Source: Elysia marginata (taxonomy: Eukaryota; Mollusca; Gastropoda; Plakobranchidae). From it: DNA of 64,000 nt. The stretch spans positions 86,596-150,595 of the forward strand of contig BMAT01013750.1 of NCBI GenBank assembly GCA_019649035.1, written 5' to 3'. Shown one piece after another: positions 24,400 to 34,739 of the stretch (positions are counted from its first letter, which is position 1; each line of letters opens with the position of its first letter). The position numbers were made by a program, and so were the translations under genes. The notes under the pieces are model-generated. The model was not told the origin of the DNA. It did not search any database and was given only the letters and a program-made list of their open reading frames with translations.

Positions 24400-25663
24400 C
24401 TTATAATAAATTTAGCCTTTGTCTGTGCTGGGCTAGTGCTTTGGATTTGTAAATGTCTCACTGTTTCATAAGCCATTTTCAAAAGGGCACCATTCTCATC
24501 AGAAAAAAAATATTCCACTGCTATGATGCAATTTGTGCCTTGCTGTCTTAAAAAATATCAAACTGTACACATTTGTCTCAGTGTTGAAATGAATTTGAAA
24601 TGAAAAGTATAAACTAGGATTGTTGTAAGGATGTTTTCAAACCTTCTATCCAGAAAAGTTATTGAGATCTTAATCTTCTTGATGTCATAAAAGATTGCCT
24701 TAGTGTGTAATTTTTGCACTGTTGAAAAGGGAAGCATATAGCATACATATCATAAATTTACAGTTTTAATGACTTGACTTTCTTTCAAAGTAGAATTTCA
24801 TGCTCTGCCAGGTCTGATGTTGTTTAGATACCTGTAATGGCTTTTTGTCATTTTTGAAAATGTTATTTGCCAAATGGCTATGGCTTTGAAATTTAAACTG
24901 ACTTTCAGTTCACTTTGTTACAGTCACTAGTCTAGATATTTATTTTTGAGAAAATTTTTCTTTTTTACTTTTTAGCTTAAAAAATCATGTATCCTTTTCA
25001 AAAAAGAAAACAAGGACATGTATTTTTGTAACATGAGGAAGTCTTGAATTTAAAGTTTTTATAACTAGGACAAAGCTTTACGCCTACAGATTAGTAACAC
25101 TGTGAACTCCACTCATCAGTAGGACAATGATAGAAATATAGCCAAGCAAAAAAACGTGTCAAAAGGCGTCCAGTTTTGCTAGTGACAAATTGAAGTTTTA
25201 AAAAAAAATCAAGTTTATTGTATAAAAACGCTAGCTTTCTATAGCATTTTACATGAAAATGCTAGCAATGCTATTGTTCATTTAGATGTTACTTGAATAG
25301 AGAGTCAACTTTTTCAAAATTTGCCAACAATATACCAACTGAGCTTTTAAAATTAAAGAGATTGATAAATAACGTTGTTAGGGAAATGTACCTGTGATCT
25401 TCATCAATAGCTAATGTATAATTATATTTTGGTTTTCTTATTTTTCTACCATTAAAATCTATCTTGACCATCCCTTGCCTACCTCTGTTTCCTTTCCAAT
25501 TTATTTGCCTCCTTTTGAAGCAGTTATCTGAGTTTCTGTCTACCCGTCTCTCTCTCTTTTGTTTTTGTTTTTCTTTCTTCTATTCAATTCCCACTCACAC
25601 ATCTTTTTTGTTGTTGTTTCAAATTTATTGCCAAACTATTGCAGTTTGTATATCATGATATTG

Positions 25664-26083
25664 ATATGTCTCACATTCTGTCCAAATGAGTCGTAAGTTG
25701 AAAGGCTTAGTTTGGTTTACATATGCTTATAAAGTTTAAAGTTGAGTTTTTAAAGTCACAAATTTTCCTTTAAATATTGATTCTAAAACCATTTTGAAAC
25801 AGTCTTTTTTACCTAATTAATGTTCAAATTTTATTTTTAGGTGTCCAATTTTAATTGGTATGATTGCTAAGGCTAACTTTAAATGCTGTTTTCTCCCCTT
25901 TCTGAGATTTCACAAGTCCTAACTCTACCGACTTCAAACAGCTATAACTTCATACAGAAGCATGATAGAGCTTTTCTGCTTGTTATACATGAAAGTGAAG
26001 AAAATAAGATTTTCTGTAATACCAATATCCTACTACCTTCCCATTTCGACTGAAGACTCATTTGGATTAGTTGCAAGACATAT
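25664..26083 (+). mobile_element. Long TIR element (about 420 bp), plus-strand copy
   Basis: The ends are ATATGTCTCACATTCTGTCC..AAATGAGTC and GACTCATTTGGATTAGTTGC..AAGACATAT, an inverted pair. It aligns over its whole length with the reverse complement of 56617-57049; both share, for example, ATGCTGTTTTCTCCCCTTTC. The 69-codon frame inside is not protein-like. Confidence 0.65.
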
Positions 26084-27126
26084 CTACTTCCTGTTCCACT
26101 CATTCATCCTTACAATTTTCACATTTCTACTCGTCTTCCTTATTGGAATGATGTCTCTGTATCTCAGTTAAGTCATTTTTGTTCTTTTACTTGATGCTGT
26201 AATGCGCTTGTCTTCCTTTTTAACTAATTATTTTTTATTGGCTTTCTTGAGAATTTAGAAGGAATTTACAGGGCCTTCTGTTAATATAGTCTGCATTCTG
26301 CATTAAAACTCTATATTTCCTATAAACTTTATCTACAATGTACATGTACAACATGGCAGCACTCTGATTTTCAAAATTAACATTTCTGCAACATAAAATG
26401 CACCTCAATCAAGTTAGTTTTGGCATTTATTCCTGGTCACTGTGGCCTTGACATTGTTTTTTTTTCTTTTGCTTGTCTACATATACATTTTACATCAAAT
26501 ATATGGAGAGAACAAAATCATCCATTCAGGAATTTTAATTTGTCTTCCAAATTTCTAAGACTTACACTATTTTCACAATGTAACTGTGGAGTAGAAAACA
26601 TGTGAATCTCATACTTATAAATTTTGGATAATTTTTTTTATTATAGCTGTAAAAAAATCAGAAAACCTGATACCTTGATGATTTCAAATCTGAAATCACA
26701 TGTAAATGTTCTGTACAACACTTTCTTTTCAGCAAAATCTTTGCCTGTTCTAGTTTTGGAAATGCTCTATTATTACTCTACAAATTCACCATAGCAAAAT
26801 GGAAAACAACTAGGACTTTTTCTGTGTCAGGAAATTATTTGCTATCTTGCTTAGGTCACTAATGAGCTTCAATACCAAAGCACAGCGTGCCTTACCAGGG
26901 TGTTTCAAAGCTTGATATTGGCTTTTATCAAGGTTGACAATCAACCAACACAGTGCATGCAGTTATTGTATTGAGTGTAAACTTATTTTTAAATAGAGGG
27001 TGCATTCTATATCAAGCTTGCATTGTTAATTTCTTGTTTTCAAAGCCTATTTTCAGCATTTTGAAGAGTGCTTTTGTGAATAATGTTGAAAGGGCATTCT
27101 TTGACATGAAGATACATACTACTATA

Positions 27127-27463
27127 GGGGCAGTATAACACAGTGGTTATCATCAGACTTGAGATCTGGAGGTCGTGGGTTCGATTCCCGACTATGTCAT
27201 GTTGCAAACGCCTTGAAAAGGCAATTTACCCTAACTTTCCCCAGTCCACCCGCATGTAAAATGGGTTTCTGGAAAAAGGCAGTGCTTGAAATTTGTGGAA
27301 TGTTAGTATTTGCACACCTAACAGCCTGCCTACTGTAATGCTCTGAAATATGATTGAATTTGCTCTAGTGTGTGTAGGCTTGCTGGGGTAAATATGTAAA
27401 GTCATGAGACTGCCTTCAGCGGTGGAGGACTGTAAACATATTTATTATTTATTTATTTACATC
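27127..27463 (+). mobile_element. tRNA-derived SINE (family 2), plus copy
   Basis: Head with an A-box-like ATAACACAGTGGTTATC and a B box (GTGGGTTCGATTCCC); a body shared with the minus-strand copy at 60765-61045 (both contain AATTTGTGGAATGTTAGTAT); tail of (TTTA)n ending near 27463. It lies in the 3' region downstream of Fos. Confidence 0.8.
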
Positions 27464-27834
27464 TACCATAAGAAATAGAAATTGACTGATACTAATTTCT
27501 AGGAAGTATACACATACCCTTAACAGAAAATTTAGTAACAATACTCATATTCATGACTGACTTAGAGGGTTTTTGAATAGTGTACATTTGATTTTTAGTC
27601 TACTTCTATATTTTTTCCTGCAAAAGCTTTGGCTGAATTAAAAGGACACTTTTGAAAGCTGAAAGATGCCTGCTCCTTGAGGATAAACAGCGGAGAGGTT
27701 GCTCAAGTTCGATCCAATTTTTCGCTAGTTATTAGTGACATTGTATCAGTCTCGCAAGGTCATACCATGTTTTATTATTTTACGTTTATTTGAAAGCTGT
27801 CTTTGGCCTGTCAAAGGGAGGAAGATAAAAGACA

Positions 27835-27846
27835 GGGGGGGGGGGG
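27835..27846. repeat. Poly-G run
   Basis: Twelve consecutive G in AT-rich DNA. A similar run of G lies at about 4680-4689, and a further one near 52817-52829. Confidence 0.8.
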
Positions 27847-28095
27847 CATAAGTTCAATCATGATTCTGAAAATTCCCAACCTTGCATTTTTTTCTTTGCT
27901 GGACACATTAGCTCCAATCTAACCATCCGTAGTCGACAGTCAATGAGGCACTTATACAGTTATAGTGTAACTGAATTCAAGTCTTAAGTGTAACTAGAAA
28001 ACAATGTAGCATCGTTTTCTCCATGTCAAACTCATTTTATATTTACCTGTTTTGCCATACACAAAGCTCAGAAATAACAATGTTTGGTTTCTTTG

Positions 28096-28200
28096 TATAA
28101 TGATAGGAGGTAAATATTTCGTTACTATTTTTTATGATAGATCATAGGGGGTAAATGTTTGGTTACCATATTTGATCATAGATGATAGGGGGCAACCAGT
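28096..28200. repeat. Imperfect tandem duplication of about 50 bp
   Basis: Two units each read GGTAAAT.TTTxGTTAC followed by GATCATAG/GATGATAGGGGG. A minor local duplication. Confidence 0.4.
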
Positions 28201-28384
28201 TTCATATTAAAAATTTGAGGTGTAGGTCTTATGTATTATGTGTTTTTTTCATTGATTGGTTTCCCCAAGTACTGTAATACAGCGTATATATTGCCCACAT
28301 TACATTCCATATGTATTTTTTTTAATAATGTCTTGGCTTTACTCACATGAGTATAAAATCAAGTCAATGAACTAGAGTGATTCA

Positions 28385-28615
28385 TCTCACGACCAGTTCA
28401 AATGATTCAGATGTCAAAAACTTTAGTTTGAGGAACCTTTAAAATAAAAAGAATTTTTTCTCTTTTTCTCTAGATCTCAAATAAAACATTTTTAAACATC
28501 TTATAATTTGTTATTAACTTCATGCCTTTTTCAACGTTTAGAAGCTCAGCAAAATGCATTGTTCAAAATATCAAGGCTATGTTGCGACATCTGACCCATT
28601 AGCACTGATTTCGAG
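28385..28615 (+). mobile_element. Short TIR element (MITE-like), degenerate copy
   Basis: The segment around 28550-28600 (AAATGCATTGTTCAAAATAT, then GCGACATCTGACCCATT) aligns with the copy at 59001 in reverse orientation (AAATGCATTGCTCAAAATAG, GGACATCTGATTCATTC). Its ends are eroded. Confidence 0.45.
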
Positions 28616-29214
28616 TCATGAGAGTTCAAATTTCAGACTATCAAATATCAAGTTTAACAATGTGGCAGTACCTGGGCGTTACATGATTTGTTTACTGAAC
28701 ACCTCGGGAAAGTGTTTTAAATTGTTTTGACGTGCAACAGTTACTTGAGTTTTGAGAGCCAAGAGTTGCCAGCTTCATCTTGAGTGGATCATAAAGTGAC
28801 ATGAAGCACAATCAACTTGTGCGAGTTGAAACATGAGTGCAAAAAAAAACCAAAACTTACTGATTGTTCTATGAGGGTTTTTCAAATACAAAGCCTTTAA
28901 ATTCTACCGCACAGCTGTGTTGTGTAAAACCTGTAATTTGATTTTAAAAAAAAGCAATTGTCAATGATGTTGTGAGCTCGCTACTGTTTCCACAATCTAA
29001 GCAGTGTGTCTTGAGTTTCTTCATCAAAGGAATTATTTGGTGCTATTTTTGTGTAAATTTCATTCCACAATGCTCATTGTTTTGTAATCTTATCTTCCAT
29101 TGATTCACAAAAGCTTGCTGTCCTCGGTTTCATATGTTTTATTTTTTTCATCATCATCATGTCTATGCTTGCATAATGCATTATTGTCTTTAATGTGATG
29201 TCAATGTTTCTATA

Positions 29215-29220
29215 AATAAA
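29215..29220 (+). terminator. Candidate distal polyadenylation signal
   Basis: TATAAATAAACGCTGG, followed by GTGGGACAGTCTTATTTTTTTG. Plus-strand T-richness continues up to about here and then fades, so a 9-kb 3' UTR or an unrelated transcript could end here. Confidence 0.35.
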
Positions 29221-29579
29221 CGCTGGAAACAAGTGGGACAGTCTTATTTTTTTGTTAAAAATATTTTAAATGTGTCGTCACGCTTACCAATTTGTTCGTT
29301 TTGGGCATACCATTTTCAAGGATATCTTAAGAAATCTCATGTTACTCTGAGAATAATACTTCTACGTACTTTGATTTGAATCTAAAGTAGGAAAGACTGG
29401 CTAAGATCTAAACCTCAATTTTCTTTATACACTTGGCAACTAATTGATACTAGGGAAATAAAAGACATTTAAAACATATACATGTATTGACGACCATACG
29501 GATTTCAGTTGCGGGTGTTTATTACCGCTACTCGACTCATGTACAAAAACAGAACAGTCTGCGGCAGTGAAAGGAGGGG

Positions 29580-30440
29580 AGTTCCGACTGCCACAGAGAT
29601 GCGGTGATTCTATCAACTCTCTTTAAGTTCAGATTGCCACAGAGATGCGGTGATTCTATCAACTCTCTTTAGGTTCAGACTCTCAGAGAGATGCAATGAT
29701 TCTATCAGCTCTCTATAAGTTCAGACTGCCACAGAGATGGGATGATTCTGCCAGCAGCAAAGAGTTAAAACTGCTAGAGTGTAGTGCTGTTTCTATCGGT
29801 AGTGGCACTACTAAGAGTTAAGACTGCTAGAGTGTTGCAATGTTTCTATCAGCAGCAGCTCCAACTAAGAGTAAATAAGACTACTAGATGATGCGATGTT
29901 TCTATTAGCAGCAGCCCCTACTAAGAGTAGAGGTTAAACTGCTAAAGGGTGCGATGTTTCTATCAGCAGCAGCCCCAACTAGGGGCCTAAGAGTAGAGTG
30001 TTGCGATGTTTCCATCAGCAACAGCTCCTCTAAGAGTAAAGGTAAGATTGCTAGATGATGCGATGTTTCTATCAGCAGCAGCCCCAAATAGGAGTCTTAG
30101 AGTAGAGTGTTGCGATGTTTCCATCAGCAACAGCTCCTCTAAGAGTAAAGCTAAGACTGCTAGATGATGCGATGTTTCTATCAGCAGCAGCCCCAAATAG
30201 GAGTCTAAGAGTAGAGTGTTGCGATGTTTCCATCAGCAACAGCTCCTCTAAGAGTAAAGGTAAGACTGCTAGATGATGCGATGTTTCTATCAGCAGCAGC
30301 CCCAAATAGGAGCCTAAGAGTAGAGTGTTGCGATGTTTCCATCAGCAACAGCTCCTTTAAGAGTAGAGATAAGACTGCTAGATTATGCGATGTTTCTATC
30401 AGCAGCAGCCCCACTAAGAGTTAAAACTGCCAGGGTGTCT
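29580..30440. repeat. Tandem repeat array, 46-bp units passing into a 109-bp higher-order repeat
   Basis: At 29586, 29632, 29678 and 29724 a GA.TGCCACAGAGATG unit repeats every 46 bases. From about 29760 the unit becomes GCGATGTTT(C/T)(T/C)ATCAGCA at 54-55 bases. From 29922 to 30358 two alternating variants (CAGCAGCAGCCCC and CAGCAACAGCTCC) form a 109-bp period: TAAGAGTA recurs at 29922, 30031, 30140, 30249 and 30358. Open frames on both strands are a by-product of the repeat. Confidence 0.9.
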
Positions 30441-30479
30441 GTGCTGTTTTTATCACAAACTGCCCCTCTACAAGATCAG

Positions 30480-31395
30480 AGCTAGACTAGCTATGGCCTA
30501 TCCGGAGTCAGACCGCTTTTATCACCATTTGAGTTAGAGATGCAATAATTAAAGGCTATGGTTTTTTTTAATATTCATGCGCATAAAACTTGAAAAAGCA
30601 AAAATGCGAATATAAGAGGCGCGCTTGAACAGCTTGATTTTTAGTCATGTCAGGTCAGTCTGTAATGAAATCCAATGAAGTTTACCTTCTTAAGTTTTTG
30701 TACTCAAAACCAAGTTAAAATGAAATTTAACACGGTGTGGTATATTGATATTTACTAATATCAATTTTATGTTTTAATATCATTCTAGTTTTCAAAATCT
30801 TATAGACGTTTCGAAGTGAACGGTTATAACCCTAATCTAAAAATGGCAATACAACAGTATGCATGTTTATAAAAGGGGTGGCCGGACTGGGCGGTCAAAA
30901 TTTTAAAATCTCACTCGGTATTTGGCATGGAGAGAAATGCTGGGTTATAGGAAAGGGGTTTTTTGTTGCAGATGTAGGGCAAAACTTACAGATCTCTTAT
31001 CGTCTCACTTTAATAATAACTTCTCAATAGCATCATTGCCTTCTATTCTCAGGAAGGTACGAGCTGAGCTGCCATTAAACCTCACGGTAGGTGTCCATAT
31101 TGACTGTTGATCTTTTCTGCAAACTGTTTCAGGTGACTTTGATTAACTTAATCTTACGGTAAATACATGCTTGAGTTTCAGGCTAGACTGTTTCTTTTCT
31201 TGATGAATTTTTAGTAACCTTTGGAACAGAGTACAAAGGCCTACGTCATTGTGAAATCTTTGCTGAGGTCAAGCGAACAAGGGCGGAAACTCGTCTCCGG
31301 CCAACGACATTACCGCCTCTCTGGGCTAGCCGGGATGGGAGTGAGAAGGAAATACAAACCGGGATTTACTAAGTGGTTTAAATGAGCACTTCACA
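30480..31395. other. Intergenic sequence, nothing recognised
   Basis: Unique-looking sequence between the tandem array and the CT microsatellite. No exon, RNA gene or element recognised; a locally GC-richer patch lies near 31265-31345. Confidence 0.5.
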
Positions 31396-31397
31396 CA

Positions 31398-31398
31398 A

Positions 31399-31431
<33 letters not shown>

Positions 31432-31438
31432 CTCTCTT
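31398..31438. repeat. (CT)n microsatellite
   Basis: About 40 bases of CT dinucleotides with one interruption. Confidence 0.9.
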
Positions 31439-31832
31439 CCCCTCTCCCTCTCCCGCCGTAGGGTGCTGGTGTGTGATCTTAGTTAAGTTTACCATCAGTA
31501 TACATGTAAATAAAAACACAGAAAACAACGTGAATTTTGTTTTTATGTAACTTACCGGCCGTTGTCTAAATTACTCTGCATGGTTGTTAATAGAGGCTGA
31601 CCTAGTTTCACTTGCGCTCTTTGTTCTCTAGAGTGTAATGAATTTCTACGATGGCATTTAACGCACATCGTCTACACGATTTCTACGACTGCAACTACTA
31701 CTAGTCTAACACTATTGGCACCACCACCGTAGTTGGCTTTAACAATGCTTATTCGACGACGACCACCATCACAGCTACTTCTACAAGGGCTTCTAGAAAA
31801 TAGCTACACATTACTATGACAAGAGCAACTGC

Positions 31833-32148
31833 TTGGTTGGTTGGTTGTTTGAATTTTAACGTGCTAGTCAACTTTGAGGTTTTATCAGAGACGGCGCTGG
31901 GGACAATTGAAAGCGTGCTGCCACAGTGTGATGTAAGGAGCGCTTGCGTATACCACACCCTGTCACATTAGCCTGACAACGGGCCGACCTGACTTATTAA
32001 CAGTACTCTAAATCCATAATGCCAGACACTAGGCGGATCAGCTGATAATACCAATTTTAAAGTCCTTGGTTTGACTAGTCCGGGTATCGAACCACGCACC
32101 TCCCGATCTCTGTGCGAGTGTCTTACCGCTAGGCCACAGAGCCGGTCA
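31833..32148 (-). mobile_element. tRNA-derived SINE (family 3), minus strand
   Basis: Read on the minus strand, the head at 32148 has an A box (TGGCCTAGCGGTAAGAC) and B box (GTGGTTCGATACCC). A 200-base body follows and ends in TTAAAATTCAAAC plus an (AACC)n tail at 31835-31847. The (CAAC)-type tail is common in mollusc SINEs. It is not a tRNA gene, because the sequence runs on without a paired acceptor stem. Confidence 0.75.
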
Positions 32149-32689
32149 CTACTAGTACATGTATTACTGCTAATACTTCAACTATAAATTATAGTATGCA
32201 TACTACCAGTACTTCCACTGCTAATAGTAACACATTGTACTACATGTATTATGCTGCTCCTCCTCTTATTATTTTTGAAGGCCAATAAGTATAATGGTCA
32301 TTAGCTATGTTAAATATAATTTGCAGCAAATGCCAGCCATAGAAAACACACACATTTTTCTTGGGTTTTGAATGTTTCATATTTTTTGTTTCTTTGAACG
32401 ATGCATTAATTATTTAATCGCTTGATATTTTATTCCTAACCTAAAAATGGATAAGTAATGTTTTTTTCTTTATTTTGGTCAATGGCGTAGACTGCCTTCT
32501 TGTATGGAAAAAAAAATCGAAGACCTGATGCAAAATTTACAAAGTTTATCTAAAAAGTTAGTTTCTCTCATTGTAAGTTAATGTAACCTAAAATTAAAGA
32601 CGCTTGGCTTTTGAAATTTACCACACAATACCTTTATTCTTTGCTTTATTCAACATACCAACCAACGTTTTCAATACATTATTACATTC

Positions 32690-33570
32690 GACGTGACCAA
32701 CTCTAAAATGCAGTCATGTAAGACTAAGAGCGTTTGTCCAGCAGTTTAAGGACTTCTTTCGCTGCAAAAATAATATAATATCTTCTTCTGACTCAAACCT
32801 TCGACCTCTGATTTTCTCCTTCATTGTTGGAAATAGCCGGAAGTCACAGTCATTGAGCAAGATCAGGAGAACTGACCACTCGCATTCCTCCAGCAGATCT
32901 GCGACCATTCTGGCCATGTGCATTGTCGTGATGGAAGATGACTCCATATTGCAGGAGTCCAGGTCTCCTTTTTCTTACTGTAGGTCCTAATTTCTCTTTA
33001 ATTACCATTTTGTAATACTGCCTGTTGACTGTTAGACCCACAGGAACTAACCAACACAAAATTTACCCGATGTGTCGAAAAAGATAATGTGCATAACCTT
33101 AAGGGGTTGCTACTTTCGACATGCTTTCACCGCTGTCTCTCCACTCTGTGGATTGTCTTTTTGTTTCTGGGTCCCATGAATAAATCAATCAAGAAATCTG
33201 TTGGTCTCTTTTTCGAATCCCTGAAGGAATTCGCAGGAAAATTTGACTCTGCATTATTTTTGCTCTGGTGTCAGCAAAAGAGGAACCCATTTGGAGAACA
33301 TTTTCTTTTTATCAAGATTCTCTGTGAGAAATCTATGAACCAGCCAGAAGATTTTGATATGGGTCTATGTTCAGTTAAAGATTGTTCAACAGCACTCTTT
33401 CCTGCATCCTCACAAAACCGACTGCAGTCAGTCACATCAATACGTCCATCAGAAATGCTTCTCACCCACTGTCTGGTAGTGGTACATAATTTGAATGGAA
33501 GGTGCATGGTCTCCCAAAGCTGTCAAAAGATGGCTGTGTATCTCAGTAGCTGATTTGCCCAGAAGATTTG
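32690..33570 (-). mobile_element. Decayed mariner-type DNA transposon (transposase remnant)
   Basis: On the minus strand the fragments run in mariner order. TEIHSHLLTALGDHAPS (N-terminal helix-turn-helix region) lies near 33550-33500. WVPLLLTPEQK is near 33290, FFDTSGKF near 33080, then GPTVRKRRPGLLQYGVIFHH with HDNAHGQN near 32930, and LFPTMKEKIRGRRFESEEDI near 32790. The order and motifs match the mariner transposase, including the HDNA catalytic block. Several frame changes and stops separate the fragments, so it is inactive. TIRs were not found, so the ends are approximate. Confidence 0.85.
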
Positions 33571-33619
33571 AATATTAAATTATGCGAATGTCATATTTAA
33601 AAAAAAAAATTTTCTTCCT

Positions 33620-34400
33620 TTCAGTAGTGTTTGCATTGCCCGCCTTTTTGATTGAGCACTTTTTAGAAAAAGGGAGCTCATGCAAAATGCGTTCAACACT
33701 AGTGTGCAATGCACAGAACTCCCAAAGAAGTTCATCTCGACATATGCCAAATTTCATGTACCTGCCATGCATAGAAGAGTTTTTCCTTTACAAGGGATGG
33801 AAACTTACTTTTGGGATGGACCTCATAGACATCATCATCAGATCTTCAAAATGAAATTGAGAGACTAAAGCTGGGTTTCTACATGGACTCATGTTGTTGG
33901 TTTTTTCCTGAAATCCTTTGTCATAAAAATACAACAAACTTTAAAATCCAATTTGAGACTTTTAAAGGAAAAACTGCGAAAAAAATATTAATAAAATAAT
34001 TAAGAGAAAATAACTTAATTTTCTGATTTTTATTGTATTTCTTTGCACAATCAACGGCTGAATAAAGCAACAATTATACTCTTTACAGATAAATATACAA
34101 GCCCAAGGTACTGTAAGCAAGTAGAGGAAAAAATTAAATTCGATGAGGAATGAAGGCGCAGAAAGACCATTTGAAGTAAAGGCAAAAACATGGAGGACCA
34201 ACATGATCAGATTGATATGCAGACAATAATATTGTACAAGATACAAAAACCTTTACAATTTATAAATCATGAATTACTGATGTGCTCTTTTCTGCTTTGT
34301 CAACTTCCATCCAGCCCAGTTATAGAGATTGTCTCTCATTGTTTTCCCCACTGTATATTTATAAGCTTGATGTCAGGTGACAAGGACTGTTTACGAGTTC
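33620..34400. other. Intergenic sequence, nothing recognised
   Basis: AT-rich DNA between the mariner remnant and the 40-bp repeat. Short open frames on both strands overlap each other and show no domain or codon bias. Confidence 0.45.
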
Positions 34401-34404
34401 ATTG

Positions 34405-34720
34405 TTTTTAATGATAAAGAAAGATGAAGTTGATGATTTCATAGATCTTAATGATAAAGAAAGACAGAGTTGATGATTTCATTGATCTTTGTCAGATGAT
34501 TTCATTGCTCTTTATGATAAAGAAAGACAAATTTGATGATTTCATTGATCTTTATGACAAAGAAAGACAAATTTGATGTTTTCATTGATCTTTATGACAA
34601 AGAAAGACAAAGTTGATGATATCATTGATCTTTATGACAAAAAAAAGACAAAGTTGATGATTTCATTTATCTTTACAACAAAGAAATACAAGCTAATGAA
34701 TTCATTGATTTTTCATCCTA
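34405..34720. repeat. 40-bp tandem repeat
   Basis: The unit TTTATGACAAAGAAAGACAA plus GTTGATGATTTCATTGATC recurs with a 40-base step (ATGA(T/C)AAAG at 34411, 34451, 34514, 34554, 34594 and 34634). One step is enlarged by 23 bases, and a diverged copy lies near 34675. The period is not a multiple of three, so the short MISLIF-type frames are not coding. Confidence 0.9.
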
Positions 34721-34739
34721 AGATGATGAAAGACAAAGA

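Noticed and set aside
29905-30424. Repetitive open frames (MGLLLIETSHH-type on minus)
   Set aside because: By-products of the 54/109-bp tandem repeat; several overlapping frames on both strands are equally open and none resembles a protein.
34405-34720. CRISPR array
   Set aside because: The repeats are contiguous with no unique spacers, and the DNA is animal nuclear sequence. The same applies to the arrays at 29580 and 44240.
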